Source of the DNA: Chromatiales bacterium
GTDB taxonomy: Bacteria > Pseudomonadota > Gammaproteobacteria > Chromatiales > Chromatiaceae
NCBI GenBank assembly: GCA_024639625.1
Contig: JAHEIA010000189.1
Coordinates: 1 to 6,485, forward strand
DNA length: 6,485 nt
Reading direction: 5' to 3'
The notes under the pieces are model-generated. The model did no database searches and had not been told where the DNA came from. It saw only the letters and a program-made list of their open reading frames with translations. Each line of letters starts with the position of its first letter. Positions within the stretch are counted from its first letter, which is position 1. Positions 1 through 6,485 of the stretch are shown here, piece after piece. Made by a program: the position numbers and the translations under genes.

Positions 1-1812
1 TGGCGTGGAAAAGATCTTTACCACGCCATCGTCCGTGACATCAATCGTGGCGCCCGTTTCCTCGGTAATTGACCGAATGGTTGTACCACCCTTGCCGATC
101 ACGTCGCGAATCTTCTCCGGGTCGATCTTGAGCTCGATGATCCGCGGTGCATGCTCGGACATCTGCGCACGATGCGTATCGATGACCTTGTTCATCTCCC
201 CAAGGATGTGCAACCGTCCGTCTTTGGCCTGCGCCAAAGCGATTTCCATGATCTCCTTGGTGATGCCCTGGATCTTGATATCCATCTGCAGGGCATTGAT
301 TCCGCTCTGCGTGCCCGCCACTTTGAAATCCATATCCCCCAGGTGGTCCTCATCACCCATGATGTCGGTAAGGACGGCAAACGCGTCGGCCTCCTTGATC
401 AGACCCATCGCCACACCCGCTACCGGAGACTGGATTGGAACACCTGCGTCCATTAGGGACAGGCTGGTTCCGCAGACACTCGCCATCGAACTCGAACCGT
501 TGGACTCCGTGATCTCGGACACCACGCGGATCGAGTAGGGGAAGTTCGCAAGTCCCGGCATGGCGGCCAGGACCCCGCGCTTGGCCAAGCGTCCATGGCC
601 GATTTCGCGGCGCTTCGGGCTACCCACGCGCCCAGTCTCTCCAACGCAGAACGGCGGGAAGTTATAGTGCAGCATGAAGGGCTCGCGACGCTCGCCTTCA
701 AGCGCATCGATAATCTGCGAATCACGCTCCGTGCCTAAGGTCGTAACCACCAGTGCCTGCGTCTCGCCACGGGTGAAGAGCGCGGAACCATGGGTTCGCG
801 GCAGTACCCCGGTGCGGATCGTAATCGGACGGACCGTTTTGGTATCGCGTCCATCGATACGCGGTTCACCCGCCAGGATGCGCCCGCGCACAATCTTCTT
901 CTTGAGTTTCTCCAGCGCGCCCTTGACCTGCTGCTCGTCCCAGCGGGGTTGCCCTTCTGGCTCCCCACAGAGTTTGCCAAGCGTCGCTGCGGCGACCTCG
1001 TCGAGACGGTCGTAACGCTGCATCTTGTCGGCAATGCGGTAGGCCTCGCCGATGCCGGCGCCGGCTTCGCGCTCCACCGCGAGCGCAAGTTCGGGGTCCT
1101 CGGCCGGCGCTGTCCACGCGAACGGCGGTTTGCTGACTTCCGCGGCCAACTCTTTGATGGTCTGGATCGCAACCTGCATCTGCTCATGTCCGAACAAGAC
1201 AGCCCCGAGCAGTACCTCTTCAGGAAGCTGCCGCGCCTCGGATTCCACCATCAACACCGCGTTTTCGGTTCCGGCAACCACTAGGTCCAAGTCGGACTCT
1301 TCGCTCAGCCCGGTGTACGGGGGGTTGACCAGATAGGCGCCGTCCCGGTAGCCAATGCGTACCGCGCCGACCGGGCCGTTGAACGGCAATCCCGAAATCG
1401 CCAGCGCAGCCGAAGCACCGAGCAGGGAAGGGACCTCCGGGTCCACTTGGGGATTCAGTGACTTCACCGTGGCGATGATCTGCACTTCGTTGGTAAAGCC
1501 CTTGGGAAACAGCGGACGCAACGGGCGATCGATCAAGCGCGAGGTCAGGATCTCCTTCTCGCTCGGTCGCCCCTCACGGCGAAAAAAGCCACCGGGAATG
1601 CGCCCTGCAGCATAGGTCTTCTCCTGGTAATCCACGGTCATGGGGAAGAAATCACGGCCCTCGACCGCGTTCTTGCTCGCTACCACCGTAACTAGGACGA
1701 CGGTGTCTCCCATGTTGACCCACACTGCACCATCGGCTTGCCGAGCGATCTCGCCGGTCTCCAAGGTCACGGTGTGCTCACCGTATTGGAACGATTTCTT
1801 GATTAAGGCCAC
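1..1812 (-). CDS. pnp: Polyribonucleotide nucleotidyltransferase (PNPase), 3' end cut by window edge
   Basis: PNPase is a trimeric phosphorolytic 3'-5' exoribonuclease that releases nucleoside diphosphates and joins the RNA degradosome in many Proteobacteria. The frame is open for 604 codons with no stop, and I translated it throughout. Visible are a first RNase PH-like half with [10 protein letters not shown], the helical linker, and a second RNase PH half with [26 protein letters not shown], the phosphate-binding NGSSSM at 438-443, and [11 protein letters not shown] with Asp487 and Asp493, equivalent to E. coli catalytic D486/D492. A KH domain follows with GKGG at 573-576. The family is about 700 aa, so the end of KH and the S1 domain lie outside the window. 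The start is GTG at 1812: an in-frame TAG lies two codons upstream, and GAGGA sits 7 nt before it. The N-terminus ([19 protein letters not shown]) fits the family. The gene lies 32 nt after rpsO and is probably co-transcribed with it. Confidence 0.98.
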   Translation of the reverse strand, partial: MALIKKSFQYGEHTVTLETGEIARQADGAVWVNMGDTVVLVTVVASKNAVEGRDFFPMTVDYQEKTYAAGRIPGGFFRREGRPSEKEILTSRLIDRPLRPLFPKGFTNEVQIIATVKSLNPQVDPEVPSLLGASAALAISGLPFNGPVGAVRIGYRDGAYLVNPPYTGLSEESDLDLVVAGTENAVLMVESEARQLPEEVLLGAVLFGHEQMQVAIQTIKELAAEVSKPPFAWTAPAEDPELALAVEREAGAGIGEAYRIADKMQRYDRLDEVAAATLGKLCGEPEGQPRWDEQQVKGALEKLKKKIVRGRILAGEPRIDGRDTKTVRPITIRTGVLPRTHGSALFTRGETQALVVTTLGTERDSQIIDALEGERREPFMLHYNFPPFCVGETGRVGSPKRREIGHGRLAKRGVLAAMPGLANFPYSIRVVSEITESNGSSSMASVCGTSLSLMDAGVPIQSPVAGVAMGLIKEADAFAVLTDIMGDEDHLGDMDFKVAGTQSGINALQMDIKIQGITKEIMEIALAQAKDGRLHILGEMNKVIDTHRAQMSEHAPRIIELKIDPEKIRDVIGKGGTTIRSITEETGATIDVTDDGVVKIFSTP

Positions 1813-1819
1813 TTTCTAA

Positions 1820-1824
1820 TCCTC
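1820..1824 (-). promoter_or_regulatory. Ribosome binding site of pnp (GAGGA)
   Basis: GAGGA lies 7 nt before the GTG start at 1812, and this fixes the start together with the in-frame TAG at 1816-1818. The site is in the possible loop of a weak hairpin: CAC (1833-1835) plus TTTC (1827-1830) can pair with GAAA (1813-1816) plus the GTG start codon itself, with a 2-nt bulge. The pairing is mostly A-T and its stability has not been computed. Confidence 0.7.
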
Positions 1825-1844
1825 GCGAAATGGTGCCGACAGGC

Positions 1845-2114
1845 TCAACGACGCAACCCGAGTTGGGAAATCAGCGTACGGTAGCGCTCCAGATCTTTGC
1901 GTTTCAGATAATCCAACAGTTTGCGCCTGGAATTCACCATACGCACCAATCCCTGTCGGGAATGGTGATCGTGCTTGTGGGTCTGGAAATGCTCGGTGAG
2001 TTGCTTGATCCGGGCGGTAAGCAGCGCAACCTGCACTTCGGGAGAACCGGTATCGCTCGGTCCACGCTTGTATTCTTCGACAATCGTCTGTTTGTCACTT
2101 GCGCTCATTGTCAT
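1845..2114 (-). CDS. rpsO: 30S ribosomal protein S15
   Basis: S15 is a primary 16S rRNA-binding protein that nucleates assembly of the 30S platform at the central-domain three-way junction and contributes to an inter-subunit bridge. The 89-aa product has the usual length and is all helical. The diagnostic stretches are [31 protein letters not shown], and the C-terminal [16 protein letters not shown] followed by LGLRR. The DTGS and DHHSR segments are the known rRNA contacts. The start is ATG at 2114, which gives the same length as E. coli S15 and has AGGAG 9 nt upstream. A second in-frame ATG at 2108 is too far from that site. The gene ends with TGA. A 257-nt leader with a likely promoter and an inverted repeat precedes it. 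S15 represses its own mRNA in several bacteria, so feedback on this leader is plausible but inferred. Confidence 0.99.
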   Translation of the reverse strand: MTMSASDKQTIVEEYKRGPSDTGSPEVQVALLTARIKQLTEHFQTHKHDHHSRQGLVRMVNSRRKLLDYLKRKDLERYRTLISQLGLRR

Positions 2115-2123
2115 CCTGGGTAA

Positions 2124-2128
2124 CTCCT
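2124..2128 (-). promoter_or_regulatory. Ribosome binding site of rpsO (AGGAG)
   Basis: AGGAG, within the longer AGAGGAG, lies 9 nt before the ATG at 2114 and selects it over the in-frame ATG at 2108. The site is flanked by CCTG (2136-2139) and CAGG (2115-2118), which could pair and enclose it. A competing small hairpin, CTGA with TCAG (2129-2138), lies just upstream. Confidence 0.8.
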
Positions 2129-2157
2129 CTGATCTCAGGTACTCACGAAGGCCGGAA

Positions 2158-2190
2158 GCGTATGACCATCACCCTAATGCAGTCATCCGC
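2158..2190 (-). promoter_or_regulatory. Inverted repeat / candidate leader hairpin ahead of rpsO
   Basis: Reading the minus strand, GCGGATGAC (2182-2190) can pair with GTCATACGC (2158-2166), giving 8 pairs and one G-A mismatch. The stem can extend inward through CAT with ATG after a 2-nt TG bulge, leaving a 7-nt loop TAGGGTG. The structure lies 44 to 76 nt upstream of the rpsO start, in the leader of an mRNA whose E. coli counterpart is autoregulated by S15 through leader structure. No U-run follows, so it is not an intrinsic terminator. A regulatory role is inference. Confidence 0.45.
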
Positions 2191-2297
2191 GACGCTGTTA
2201 CGACAACCCAACAATGAGTTCAGGCTGCCTGGCCAGTTGTTTGATTTTGCGTGATTTCTACGCTTTGGTGCAGAACCCTGTCCGGCATTGGGCGAGA

Positions 2298-2326
2298 AGT
2301 ATGCGGGCTTTGTTCCGGTTTCGCAA
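2298..2326 (-). promoter_or_regulatory. Candidate sigma70 promoter for rpsO-pnp
   Basis: On the minus strand a -35-like TTGCGA (2321-2326, 4 of 6 to TTGACA) and a -10-like CATACT (2298-2303, 4 of 6 to TATAAT) are separated by exactly 17 nt. Transcription would begin near 2290, giving a leader of roughly 175 nt before rpsO. The position matches the E. coli operon, where rpsO has its own promoter between truB and rpsO. No better pair was found in the gap. The match is moderate and chance occurrence is possible. Confidence 0.45.
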
Positions 2327-2371
2327 ACTCGCGATGCTTGGCGCTCGGACGATCGCCGCGGGGCACCGGCA

Positions 2372-3292
2372 TCAGCCAGACTCCATCAGTCGCCTCGGAG
2401 CCACACGACCGTCATCCTGAATCTCACCGGCACCCATGAACCTGCGGTCACTGGTATACAGCCGCACCCAACCCGCGGTCGGTGCTCGAGGTACCAGCAC
2501 CGGCTGCCCGGCGCGCAGGTAGTACGCCGTGTCTTCCGAAAGATAGACTGCCGGCCAATCCTGCAACGCGCTGTCCACCGGCAGTAGCAGTTCGTCCAGG
2601 GCCCGCGAATCTCGGCTCGCGAATAGTGCCTCGAGATCGGCCATCTCGACCAACCGTTCCGCATCAAACGGCCCGACGGCGGTCCGTGTCAGATCAGTCA
2701 CATGGGCACCGCAATCGAGGACCTCTCCGATGTCTTCTGCAAGGGTACGGACATAGGTTCCCTTGCTGCAGTGTACGTCCATCTGGACGTCCGGCAACTC
2801 GATGCGCAGCGGACTCAGCGCATAAATGGTGATGAGCCTTGGATCTCGCTCTACTTCCACGCCCTGGCGTGCCAACGTATAGAGCCGCTGCCCCTTATGC
2901 TTCAGCGCGGAATACATTGGCGGAATCTGCTCGATATCGCCTACGAAGCCCTGCAGCACCCGGCGCACCTCGGCTTCGGTGATGCCGGCTGTGGGTCGTG
3001 TTTCCACGACCTCGCCCTCGCGGTCCCCGGTCGTTGTGCGCACACCCAGGCGTATCCACACCCGGTAGCGTTTATCGGCATCGAGGAGGAAAGCCGACAC
3101 CTTGGTCGCGGCCCCCATGCAGATCGGCAATAGACCATCGGCAAGCGGATCCAGGCTGCCAGTATGCCCCGCTTTGCGGGCGCGATACAGCCGCTTCACC
3201 TTCTGCAACGCGTCGTTGGAAGTGATGCCGATCGGCTTGTTCAACAGCAGAATGCCGGTGACCGAGCGTCCCGACTGACGGCGGCGTCCCAT
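2372..3292 (-). CDS. truB: tRNA pseudouridine(55) synthase TruB
   Basis: TruB isomerises U55 in the T-loop of most tRNAs to pseudouridine in the cytosol and also acts as a tRNA-folding chaperone. The product is 306 aa, close to E. coli (314). Visible are the N-terminal GILLLNKPIGITSNDALQKV, the catalytic motif GHTGSLDP at 42-49 with nucleophile Asp48, the KRYRV motif with Tyr76 that stacks on the target base, SALKHKGQRLY at 128-138, and the KGTYVRTLAEDIG motif at 177-189 with Arg182. A C-terminal PUA-type domain ends in the typical GEIQDDGRVAPRRL. The ATG at 3292 gives the family N-terminus, with a basic MGRRRQSGR leader. It has no clear SD. It lies 15 nt after the rbfA stop and in the same frame, so translation may depend on ribosomes arriving from rbfA. 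The gene ends with TGA. Confidence 0.98.
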   Translation of the reverse strand: MGRRRQSGRSVTGILLLNKPIGITSNDALQKVKRLYRARKAGHTGSLDPLADGLLPICMGAATKVSAFLLDADKRYRVWIRLGVRTTTGDREGEVVETRPTAGITEAEVRRVLQGFVGDIEQIPPMYSALKHKGQRLYTLARQGVEVERDPRLITIYALSPLRIELPDVQMDVHCSKGTYVRTLAEDIGEVLDCGAHVTDLTRTAVGPFDAERLVEMADLEALFASRDSRALDELLLPVDSALQDWPAVYLSEDTAYYLRAGQPVLVPRAPTAGWVRLYTSDRRFMGAGEIQDDGRVAPRRLMESG

Positions 3293-3307
3293 AATTTGTC
3301 TATCTGA

Positions 3308-3676
3308 TTATCCGGATTTATCGGAATCGGACTGCACAGCCTCATCGATCAAGGCGGACAGCCGCATGCCGCGCTCGACCGATTCATCGAATTCGAAACG
3401 CAGTTCGGGAACGGTGCGCATACGCATCCGCCGTCCCAGCAGGTGGCGCAAATGACCGGCGGCATGGTTCAGAACATCGGCAGCGCCAGCCGGCTCTAGG
3501 GTGCCCCCCATGGAGGTAAAAAAGACCCGGGCAACGGCGAAATCCCGCGCCACCCGGACTTCTTGCACCGTCACCATCCCAAGGCGGGGATCTCGTAACT
3601 GGGTGTGGATCAGCTCGGCCAGATCGCGCTGGATCTCGCTACCCACTCGTTCGCTTCGGCTAAACTCCCTTGGCAT
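3308..3676 (-). CDS. rbfA: 30S ribosome-binding factor RbfA
   Basis: RbfA is a small KH-fold protein that binds the 30S neck near helix 1 of 16S rRNA. It assists late maturation of the 5' end of 16S rRNA and cold adaptation. The 122-aa product is slightly shorter than E. coli RbfA (133 aa), mainly at the C-terminal tail. Conserved features are the start MPREFSRSERVGSEIQ, DPRLGMVTV at 29-37, the ARDFAVARVFFT strand, the helix NHAAGHLRHLLGRRMRMR with an Ala-Gly kink, and VPELRFEFDES near residues 89-99. The start ATG is the first possible one after the infB TAA, 15 nt downstream in the same frame, with no SD in the gap. An AAGGGAG run inside codons 2-5 is too far from any later in-frame start to change the call. 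The gene ends with TAA. Confidence 0.97.
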   Translation of the reverse strand: MPREFSRSERVGSEIQRDLAELIHTQLRDPRLGMVTVQEVRVARDFAVARVFFTSMGGTLEPAGAADVLNHAAGHLRHLLGRRMRMRTVPELRFEFDESVERGMRLSALIDEAVQSDSDKSG

Positions 3677-3691
3677 CGGTGTCGGCGCCGC

Positions 3692-6277
3692 TTAAATTTC
3701 CCGCGCCGTCTCGGTGCGCTCGAACACTTCGATGTGATCGCCCACCTTCACGTCATTATAGTTCTTGACCCCGATTCCGCACTCCGTCCCTGCCTTTACT
3801 TCGCCGACGTCGTCTTTGAAGCGGCGCAACGATTCCAAGGTGCCCTCGTAGACCACGACATTGTCGCGCAGCACCCGGATCGGGTTGTTGCGCTTGACGG
3901 AGCCCTCGGCCACCATGCACCCGGCAATTGCACCAAGTTTGGAGGAACGGAAGACGTCGCGCACCTCGGCAAGCCCGATGATCTCTTCCCGGACCTCGGG
4001 CGACAGCAGGCCGGAAATCGCTTTTTTGACATCGTCGATCACCTCGTAGATCACACTGTAGTAGCGCAGATCCAATCCTTTTTCTTCGATCACCCGACGC
4101 GCCGCCGCATCCGCGCGGACGTTGAAGCCGATGATGATCGCATTAGAGGTAAGCGCGAGGTTGGCGTCCGATTCGTTGATCCCACCCACCCCCGCGGCTA
4201 CGACTCGCACCTTGACTTCATCGGTGGATACCTTGGTCAGGGAATCCCGCAGCGCCTCGACGCTTCCCTGGACATCGGCCTTGATAATCAGGTTGACGTG
4301 TTCGATCTCGCCCTCGGCCATTTGGGAAAACAGCTCGTCCAACTTGGCTGCCTTCTGTGCCGCCATCTTGGAGTCGCGTTCCTTGTCCTGGCGCAGCAGC
4401 GCCACTTCCCGGGCCCTCTTCTCATCCGGCATAACGACGACGTCATCGCCTGCGGCGGGAGTTGCCGAAAGTCCCACCACCTGAACCGGGGTTGACGGAC
4501 CCGCCTCTTTCACCTGTTTTCCTTTTTCGTCGAACATCACGCGAATGCGGCCAAATTCCTGACCGCTTACGATGACATCACCGCGCCGCAGGGTCCCCGA
4601 TTGCACCAACACGGTTGCCACCGGCCCGCGGCCCTTGTCGAGACTCGACTCGACGATGGCGCCACGGGCTGCTCCGTCGACCGGCGCCCGCAGTTCCAGA
4701 ATCTCCGCCTGCAACAGGATTGCATCGAGCAGCTCGTTGATCCCGTCACCGGTCTTCGCCGATACCTGCACGAACATGGTGTCGCCACCCCAGTCCTCAG
4801 GGATCACCTGCTGCTGCACCAGTTCCTGCATCACCCGATCCGGTTGTGCCTCGGGCTTGTCGATCTTGTTCACCGCCACGATCATCGGCACTTCGGCGGC
4901 TTTGGCATGTTGAATGGCTTCAATGGTCTGCGGCTTTACACCGTCATCCGCCGCAACAACCAGAATCACGATGTCGGTAACCTGCGCACCGCGGGCCCGC
5001 ATGGCGCTGAAGGCCGCGTGCCCGGGCGTATCAAGAAAGCTGATCGTGCCCTTCTCGGTGCGCACGTGATAGGCGCCGATATGTTGCGTAATCCCTCCCG
5101 CCTCCCCGGCCGCGACACGACTCGAACGGATATAGTCGAGCAGCGAAGTCTTGCCGTGGTCGACATGGCCCATGATGGTGACTACCGGCGCTCGTGCTTT
5201 GATGTTCTCTCCTTCGGGCAAACCACCGAGCAAATCCGCCTCGACATCCTCACCCTTCTGTGCAACTGCTTTGTGGCCCATCTCTTCGACCACCAAGGTA
5301 GCAGTATCACGGTCCAGGGTCTGATTGATGGTCGTCATCACGCCCAACTGCATCAGCTGCTTGATCACTTCCGTTGCCTTGATTGACATCCGCTGCGCCA
5401 GATCCGACACCGTGATCGCCTCCGGAACCGGGACCTCGTGCACGATGGGGGCGGTCGGCCTCACGAAACCGTGCTCGGTCTCGACTTGCTGCGCCGGACG
5501 CCGCGGCGGTTTCTTCTTGCGTCGGCCGCGCTTCTCCTCGGCGACGTGCAGTTCCTGGCGACCATAACGAGTGGACTCCTCAGCCGCATCGGAGTCGCGA
5601 GTGCGTTCCTTCTTACGCGGTTTCTTCGCTACCCGTTCGGCAGCGACCCGTTTGCGTTCGTCTTCCTCGCGCTTGCGGCGCGATTCTTCCTCCGCCAGGC
5701 GCTTGGCCTCTTCCTCAACCCTTAGCGCCTCAGCCTCGGCCTTGCGTCGGGCCTCTTCCTCGGCCTGCTGCAATTTGGCCTCTTCTTCGGCCTTGCGCTT
5801 GGCTTCTTCGGCGGCCTGCCGCGCTTCATATTCCTCCTCCATGAGTCTGCGCTGCTCTTCCTGGTCAGCCAGCGCTTTGCGCGCCGCCTCGAGATCTTCC
5901 GCCTTACCCGGTTCGTCCGCGATCGTGCTGCGCTTGACGTAGGTGCGTTTGCGCCTGACTTCCACGCTCACGGTCTTGGCGCGGGATTGGGCCGGGCCAC
6001 GCATGGTGGAGCGCCCGGTACGCGCCTGCGCTACCGGCTGGCTCAGCTCGCTGACAACCTTGCGTTTGAGTGTGATCTTGCGTGGCGCGGCTGCCTCGGC
6101 CTCTTCCTGTTTCCCGTGGCTGCGTCGCAGGTGCCCGAGTAGCTGCATCTTTTCCTGCTCGGTGATCGACGCTTCCGGACTGTCTTTCGACAAGCCGGCG
6201 TCTTGCAGCTGTCCGAGCAGGCGGTCGACCGGGATACCAACGACTTCCGCTAGTTGCTTTACCGTCACTTCACTCAT
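3692..6277 (-). CDS. infB: Translation initiation factor IF-2
   Basis: IF2 is the GTPase that places fMet-tRNA on the 30S P site and promotes 50S joining. The 861-aa product is near E. coli length (890). Domains: IF2_N at about 1-56 ([20 protein letters not shown]), an IF2-associated basic segment around 75-125 ([16 protein letters not shown]), a charged coiled helix at 127-225, a basic linker ([10 protein letters not shown], about 250-260), a second IF2_N at about 287-338, then the GTPase domain with G1 GHVDHGKT (370-377), G3 DTPGH (416-420), G4 NKID (470-473) and G5 SAK (506-508). The beta-barrel domain II, domain III and the fMet-tRNA-binding C-terminal barrel follow ([10 protein letters not shown] near the end). 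The start at 6277 has AGGAGG 9 nt upstream. The frame is open further to an ATG at 6328, but that overlaps nusA and lacks homology. M146 could give a short isoform like E. coli IF2-2/IF2-3. Ends with TAA. Confidence 0.99.
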   Translation of the reverse strand: MSEVTVKQLAEVVGIPVDRLLGQLQDAGLSKDSPEASITEQEKMQLLGHLRRSHGKQEEAEAAAPRKITLKRKVVSELSQPVAQARTGRSTMRGPAQSRAKTVSVEVRRKRTYVKRSTIADEPGKAEDLEAARKALADQEEQRRLMEEEYEARQAAEEAKRKAEEEAKLQQAEEEARRKAEAEALRVEEEAKRLAEEESRRKREEDERKRVAAERVAKKPRKKERTRDSDAAEESTRYGRQELHVAEEKRGRRKKKPPRRPAQQVETEHGFVRPTAPIVHEVPVPEAITVSDLAQRMSIKATEVIKQLMQLGVMTTINQTLDRDTATLVVEEMGHKAVAQKGEDVEADLLGGLPEGENIKARAPVVTIMGHVDHGKTSLLDYIRSSRVAAGEAGGITQHIGAYHVRTEKGTISFLDTPGHAAFSAMRARGAQVTDIVILVVAADDGVKPQTIEAIQHAKAAEVPMIVAVNKIDKPEAQPDRVMQELVQQQVIPEDWGGDTMFVQVSAKTGDGINELLDAILLQAEILELRAPVDGAARGAIVESSLDKGRGPVATVLVQSGTLRRGDVIVSGQEFGRIRVMFDEKGKQVKEAGPSTPVQVVGLSATPAAGDDVVVMPDEKRAREVALLRQDKERDSKMAAQKAAKLDELFSQMAEGEIEHVNLIIKADVQGSVEALRDSLTKVSTDEVKVRVVAAGVGGINESDANLALTSNAIIIGFNVRADAAARRVIEEKGLDLRYYSVIYEVIDDVKKAISGLLSPEVREEIIGLAEVRDVFRSSKLGAIAGCMVAEGSVKRNNPIRVLRDNVVVYEGTLESLRRFKDDVGEVKAGTECGIGVKNYNDVKVGDHIEVFERTETAREI
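5603..5899 (-). repeat. Low-complexity repeat region in infB encoding the charged helix of IF2
   Basis: Codons 127-225 encode a Glu/Ala/Lys/Arg-rich segment of degenerate units such as [22 protein letters not shown] and [16 protein letters not shown]. At DNA level this appears on the plus strand as repeated gcctcttc(c/t)tcggcc-like runs, densest around 5690-5830. The predicted form is a long single alpha helix or coiled coil, the variable linker typical of gammaproteobacterial IF2. Repeats of this kind can change in length by slippage. The boundaries are approximate. Confidence 0.75.
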
Positions 6278-6286
6278 ATTGGAAGG

Positions 6287-6292
6287 CCTCCT
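6287..6292 (-). promoter_or_regulatory. Ribosome binding site of infB (AGGAGG) in a small hairpin
   Basis: A full AGGAGG lies 9 nt before the ATG at 6277 and decides the start. It is the strongest such site in the window. AGGCC (6296-6300) and GGCCT (6284-6288) flank it and can form a perfect 5-bp stem with a 7-nt loop ACGAGGA, so part of the site would be in the loop and part in the stem. The hairpin begins directly after the nusA stop codon. Confidence 0.85.
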
Positions 6293-6300
6293 CGTGGCCT

Positions 6301-6485
6301 CTAGCCTTGCTGATCTTCCGCAAACCACGGCGCGCGGGCGGTCATAATCAGGCTGGCGGCTCGTTCCTCGTCCAGCTCACCGATCTCCAACAACTCGTCG
6401 ACCGACTGCTCGGCCAGGTCCTCCATGGTGACCACACCTTGGCGTGCCAACTGGTACGCCAATCCACGATCCATGCCTTCCATTT
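6301..6485 (-). CDS. nusA: Transcription termination/antitermination factor NusA, C-terminal end only
   Basis: NusA binds RNA polymerase and nascent RNA, and modulates pausing, termination and antitermination. Only the last 60 complete codons plus two bases are inside the window; the 5' part is beyond the right edge. The visible segment is the second acidic-repeat helix-hairpin-helix domain of proteobacterial Nus[27 protein letters not shown], then [23 protein letters not shown], ending with the characteristic APWFAE and a short DQQG tail. In E. coli this domain contacts the alpha-subunit C-terminal domain of RNA polymerase and lambda N. The stop is TAG at 6301-6303, followed after 23 nt by infB. 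The Met at 6483 is internal to the protein, not a start. Confidence 0.96.
   Translation of the reverse strand, partial: MEGMDRGLAYQLARQGVVTMEDLAEQSVDELLEIGELDEERAASLIMTARAPWFAEDQQG

Larger units (their letters stand above)
2115..2371 (-). other. truB-rpsO intergenic region (257 nt)
   Basis: This is the only substantial non-coding stretch. In transcription order it holds the candidate promoter (2298-2326), a segment with a short CTGGCCAG palindrome (2229-2236 area) and CAGG/CCTG repeats, the inverted repeat (2158-2190), and the rpsO ribosome binding site. No GC hairpin followed by a T-run is present on either strand, so transcription from truB probably reads through into rpsO. No tRNA or other RNA gene was recognised. 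Minus-strand open frames here are very short and lack a ribosome binding site. Confidence 0.7.

Noticed and set aside
2106..2108. Alternative rpsO start at the second in-frame ATG
   Set aside because: It would be 15 nt from AGGAG, and the first ATG gives exactly the usual 89 aa.
2221..2240. CTGGCCAG palindrome and nearby CAGG/CCTG repeats as a terminator after truB
   Set aside because: Stems are short and no T-run follows on either strand.
2220..2288. 22-codon minus-strand frame (ATG at 2288) just after the candidate promoter, a possible leader peptide
   Set aside because: No ribosome binding site, no repeated regulatory codons, and length within chance expectation.
3605..4495. Plus-strand open frame of 296 codons opposite infB
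   Set aside because: It lies entirely antisense to rbfA and the conserved C-terminal domains of IF2. It is a GC-rich shadow frame with no recognisable domain.
4601..5386. Plus-strand open frame of 261 codons opposite the IF2 GTPase domain
   Set aside because: Antisense to highly conserved IF2 sequence. His/Leu/Arg-rich composition typical of a shadow of GTPase codons.
6278..6328. 17-codon upstream extension of infB to the ATG at 6328
   Set aside because: It overlaps the nusA end and has no family similarity, whereas MSEVTVKQL at 6277 aligns with the IF2 N-terminus and has AGGAGG 9 nt upstream.
1..6485. An undescribed defence, mobile or biosynthetic system
   Set aside because: Nearly all of the window is accounted for by six known core genes with intact motifs. 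There are no insertion-sequence ends, direct-repeat flanks, CRISPR units or unknown proteins.

Overview
The window holds a bacterial transcription/translation/RNA-processing operon in which every gene lies on the minus strand. In transcription order, from high to low coordinates, it reads nusA (3' end only), infB, rbfA, truB, rpsO and pnp (truncated at the left edge). Gene order, protein lengths and motifs match the nusA-infB-rbfA-truB-rpsO-pnp block of Gammaproteobacteria. IF2 has two IF2_N-type domains separated by a charged helix. S15 (89 aa) and the TruB active-site numbering (Asp48) match E. coli. The DNA is GC-rich and the junctions are unlike those of E. coli, so a non-enteric gammaproteobacterium is likely. 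I cannot name a genus.

Layout. 6301-6485: last 60 complete codons of NusA. 6278-6300: 23-nt spacer carrying the strong infB Shine-Dalgarno (SD) inside a small GC hairpin. 3692-6277: infB, 861 aa. 3308-3676: rbfA. 2372-3292: truB. 2115-2371: the only sizeable non-coding stretch (257 nt), with a plausible sigma70 promoter and an inverted repeat in the rpsO leader. 1845-2114: rpsO. 1813-1844: a very short spacer. 1-1812: pnp, starting with GTG and lacking its last part (the S1 domain and the end of KH).

The genes form a gene-expression module. NusA controls RNA polymerase pausing and termination. IF2 delivers initiator tRNA. RbfA matures the 30S subunit. TruB makes pseudouridine 55 in tRNA. S15 nucleates the 30S platform. 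PNPase degrades and trims RNA. The close spacing (23, 15, 15, 257 and 32 nt) suggests one long transcript with a second entry point ahead of rpsO.

No mobile element, CRISPR array, RNA gene or unknown protein-coding gene is visible, and I see no undescribed system. The points worth a second look are at the junctions: infB, rbfA and truB lie in one continuous frame separated only by single TAA codons, with identical 15-nt gaps and no SD; the infB SD sits in a hairpin; a structured leader precedes rpsO; and the rpsO-pnp gap is too short for the E. coli-style RNase III-controlled pnp leader.
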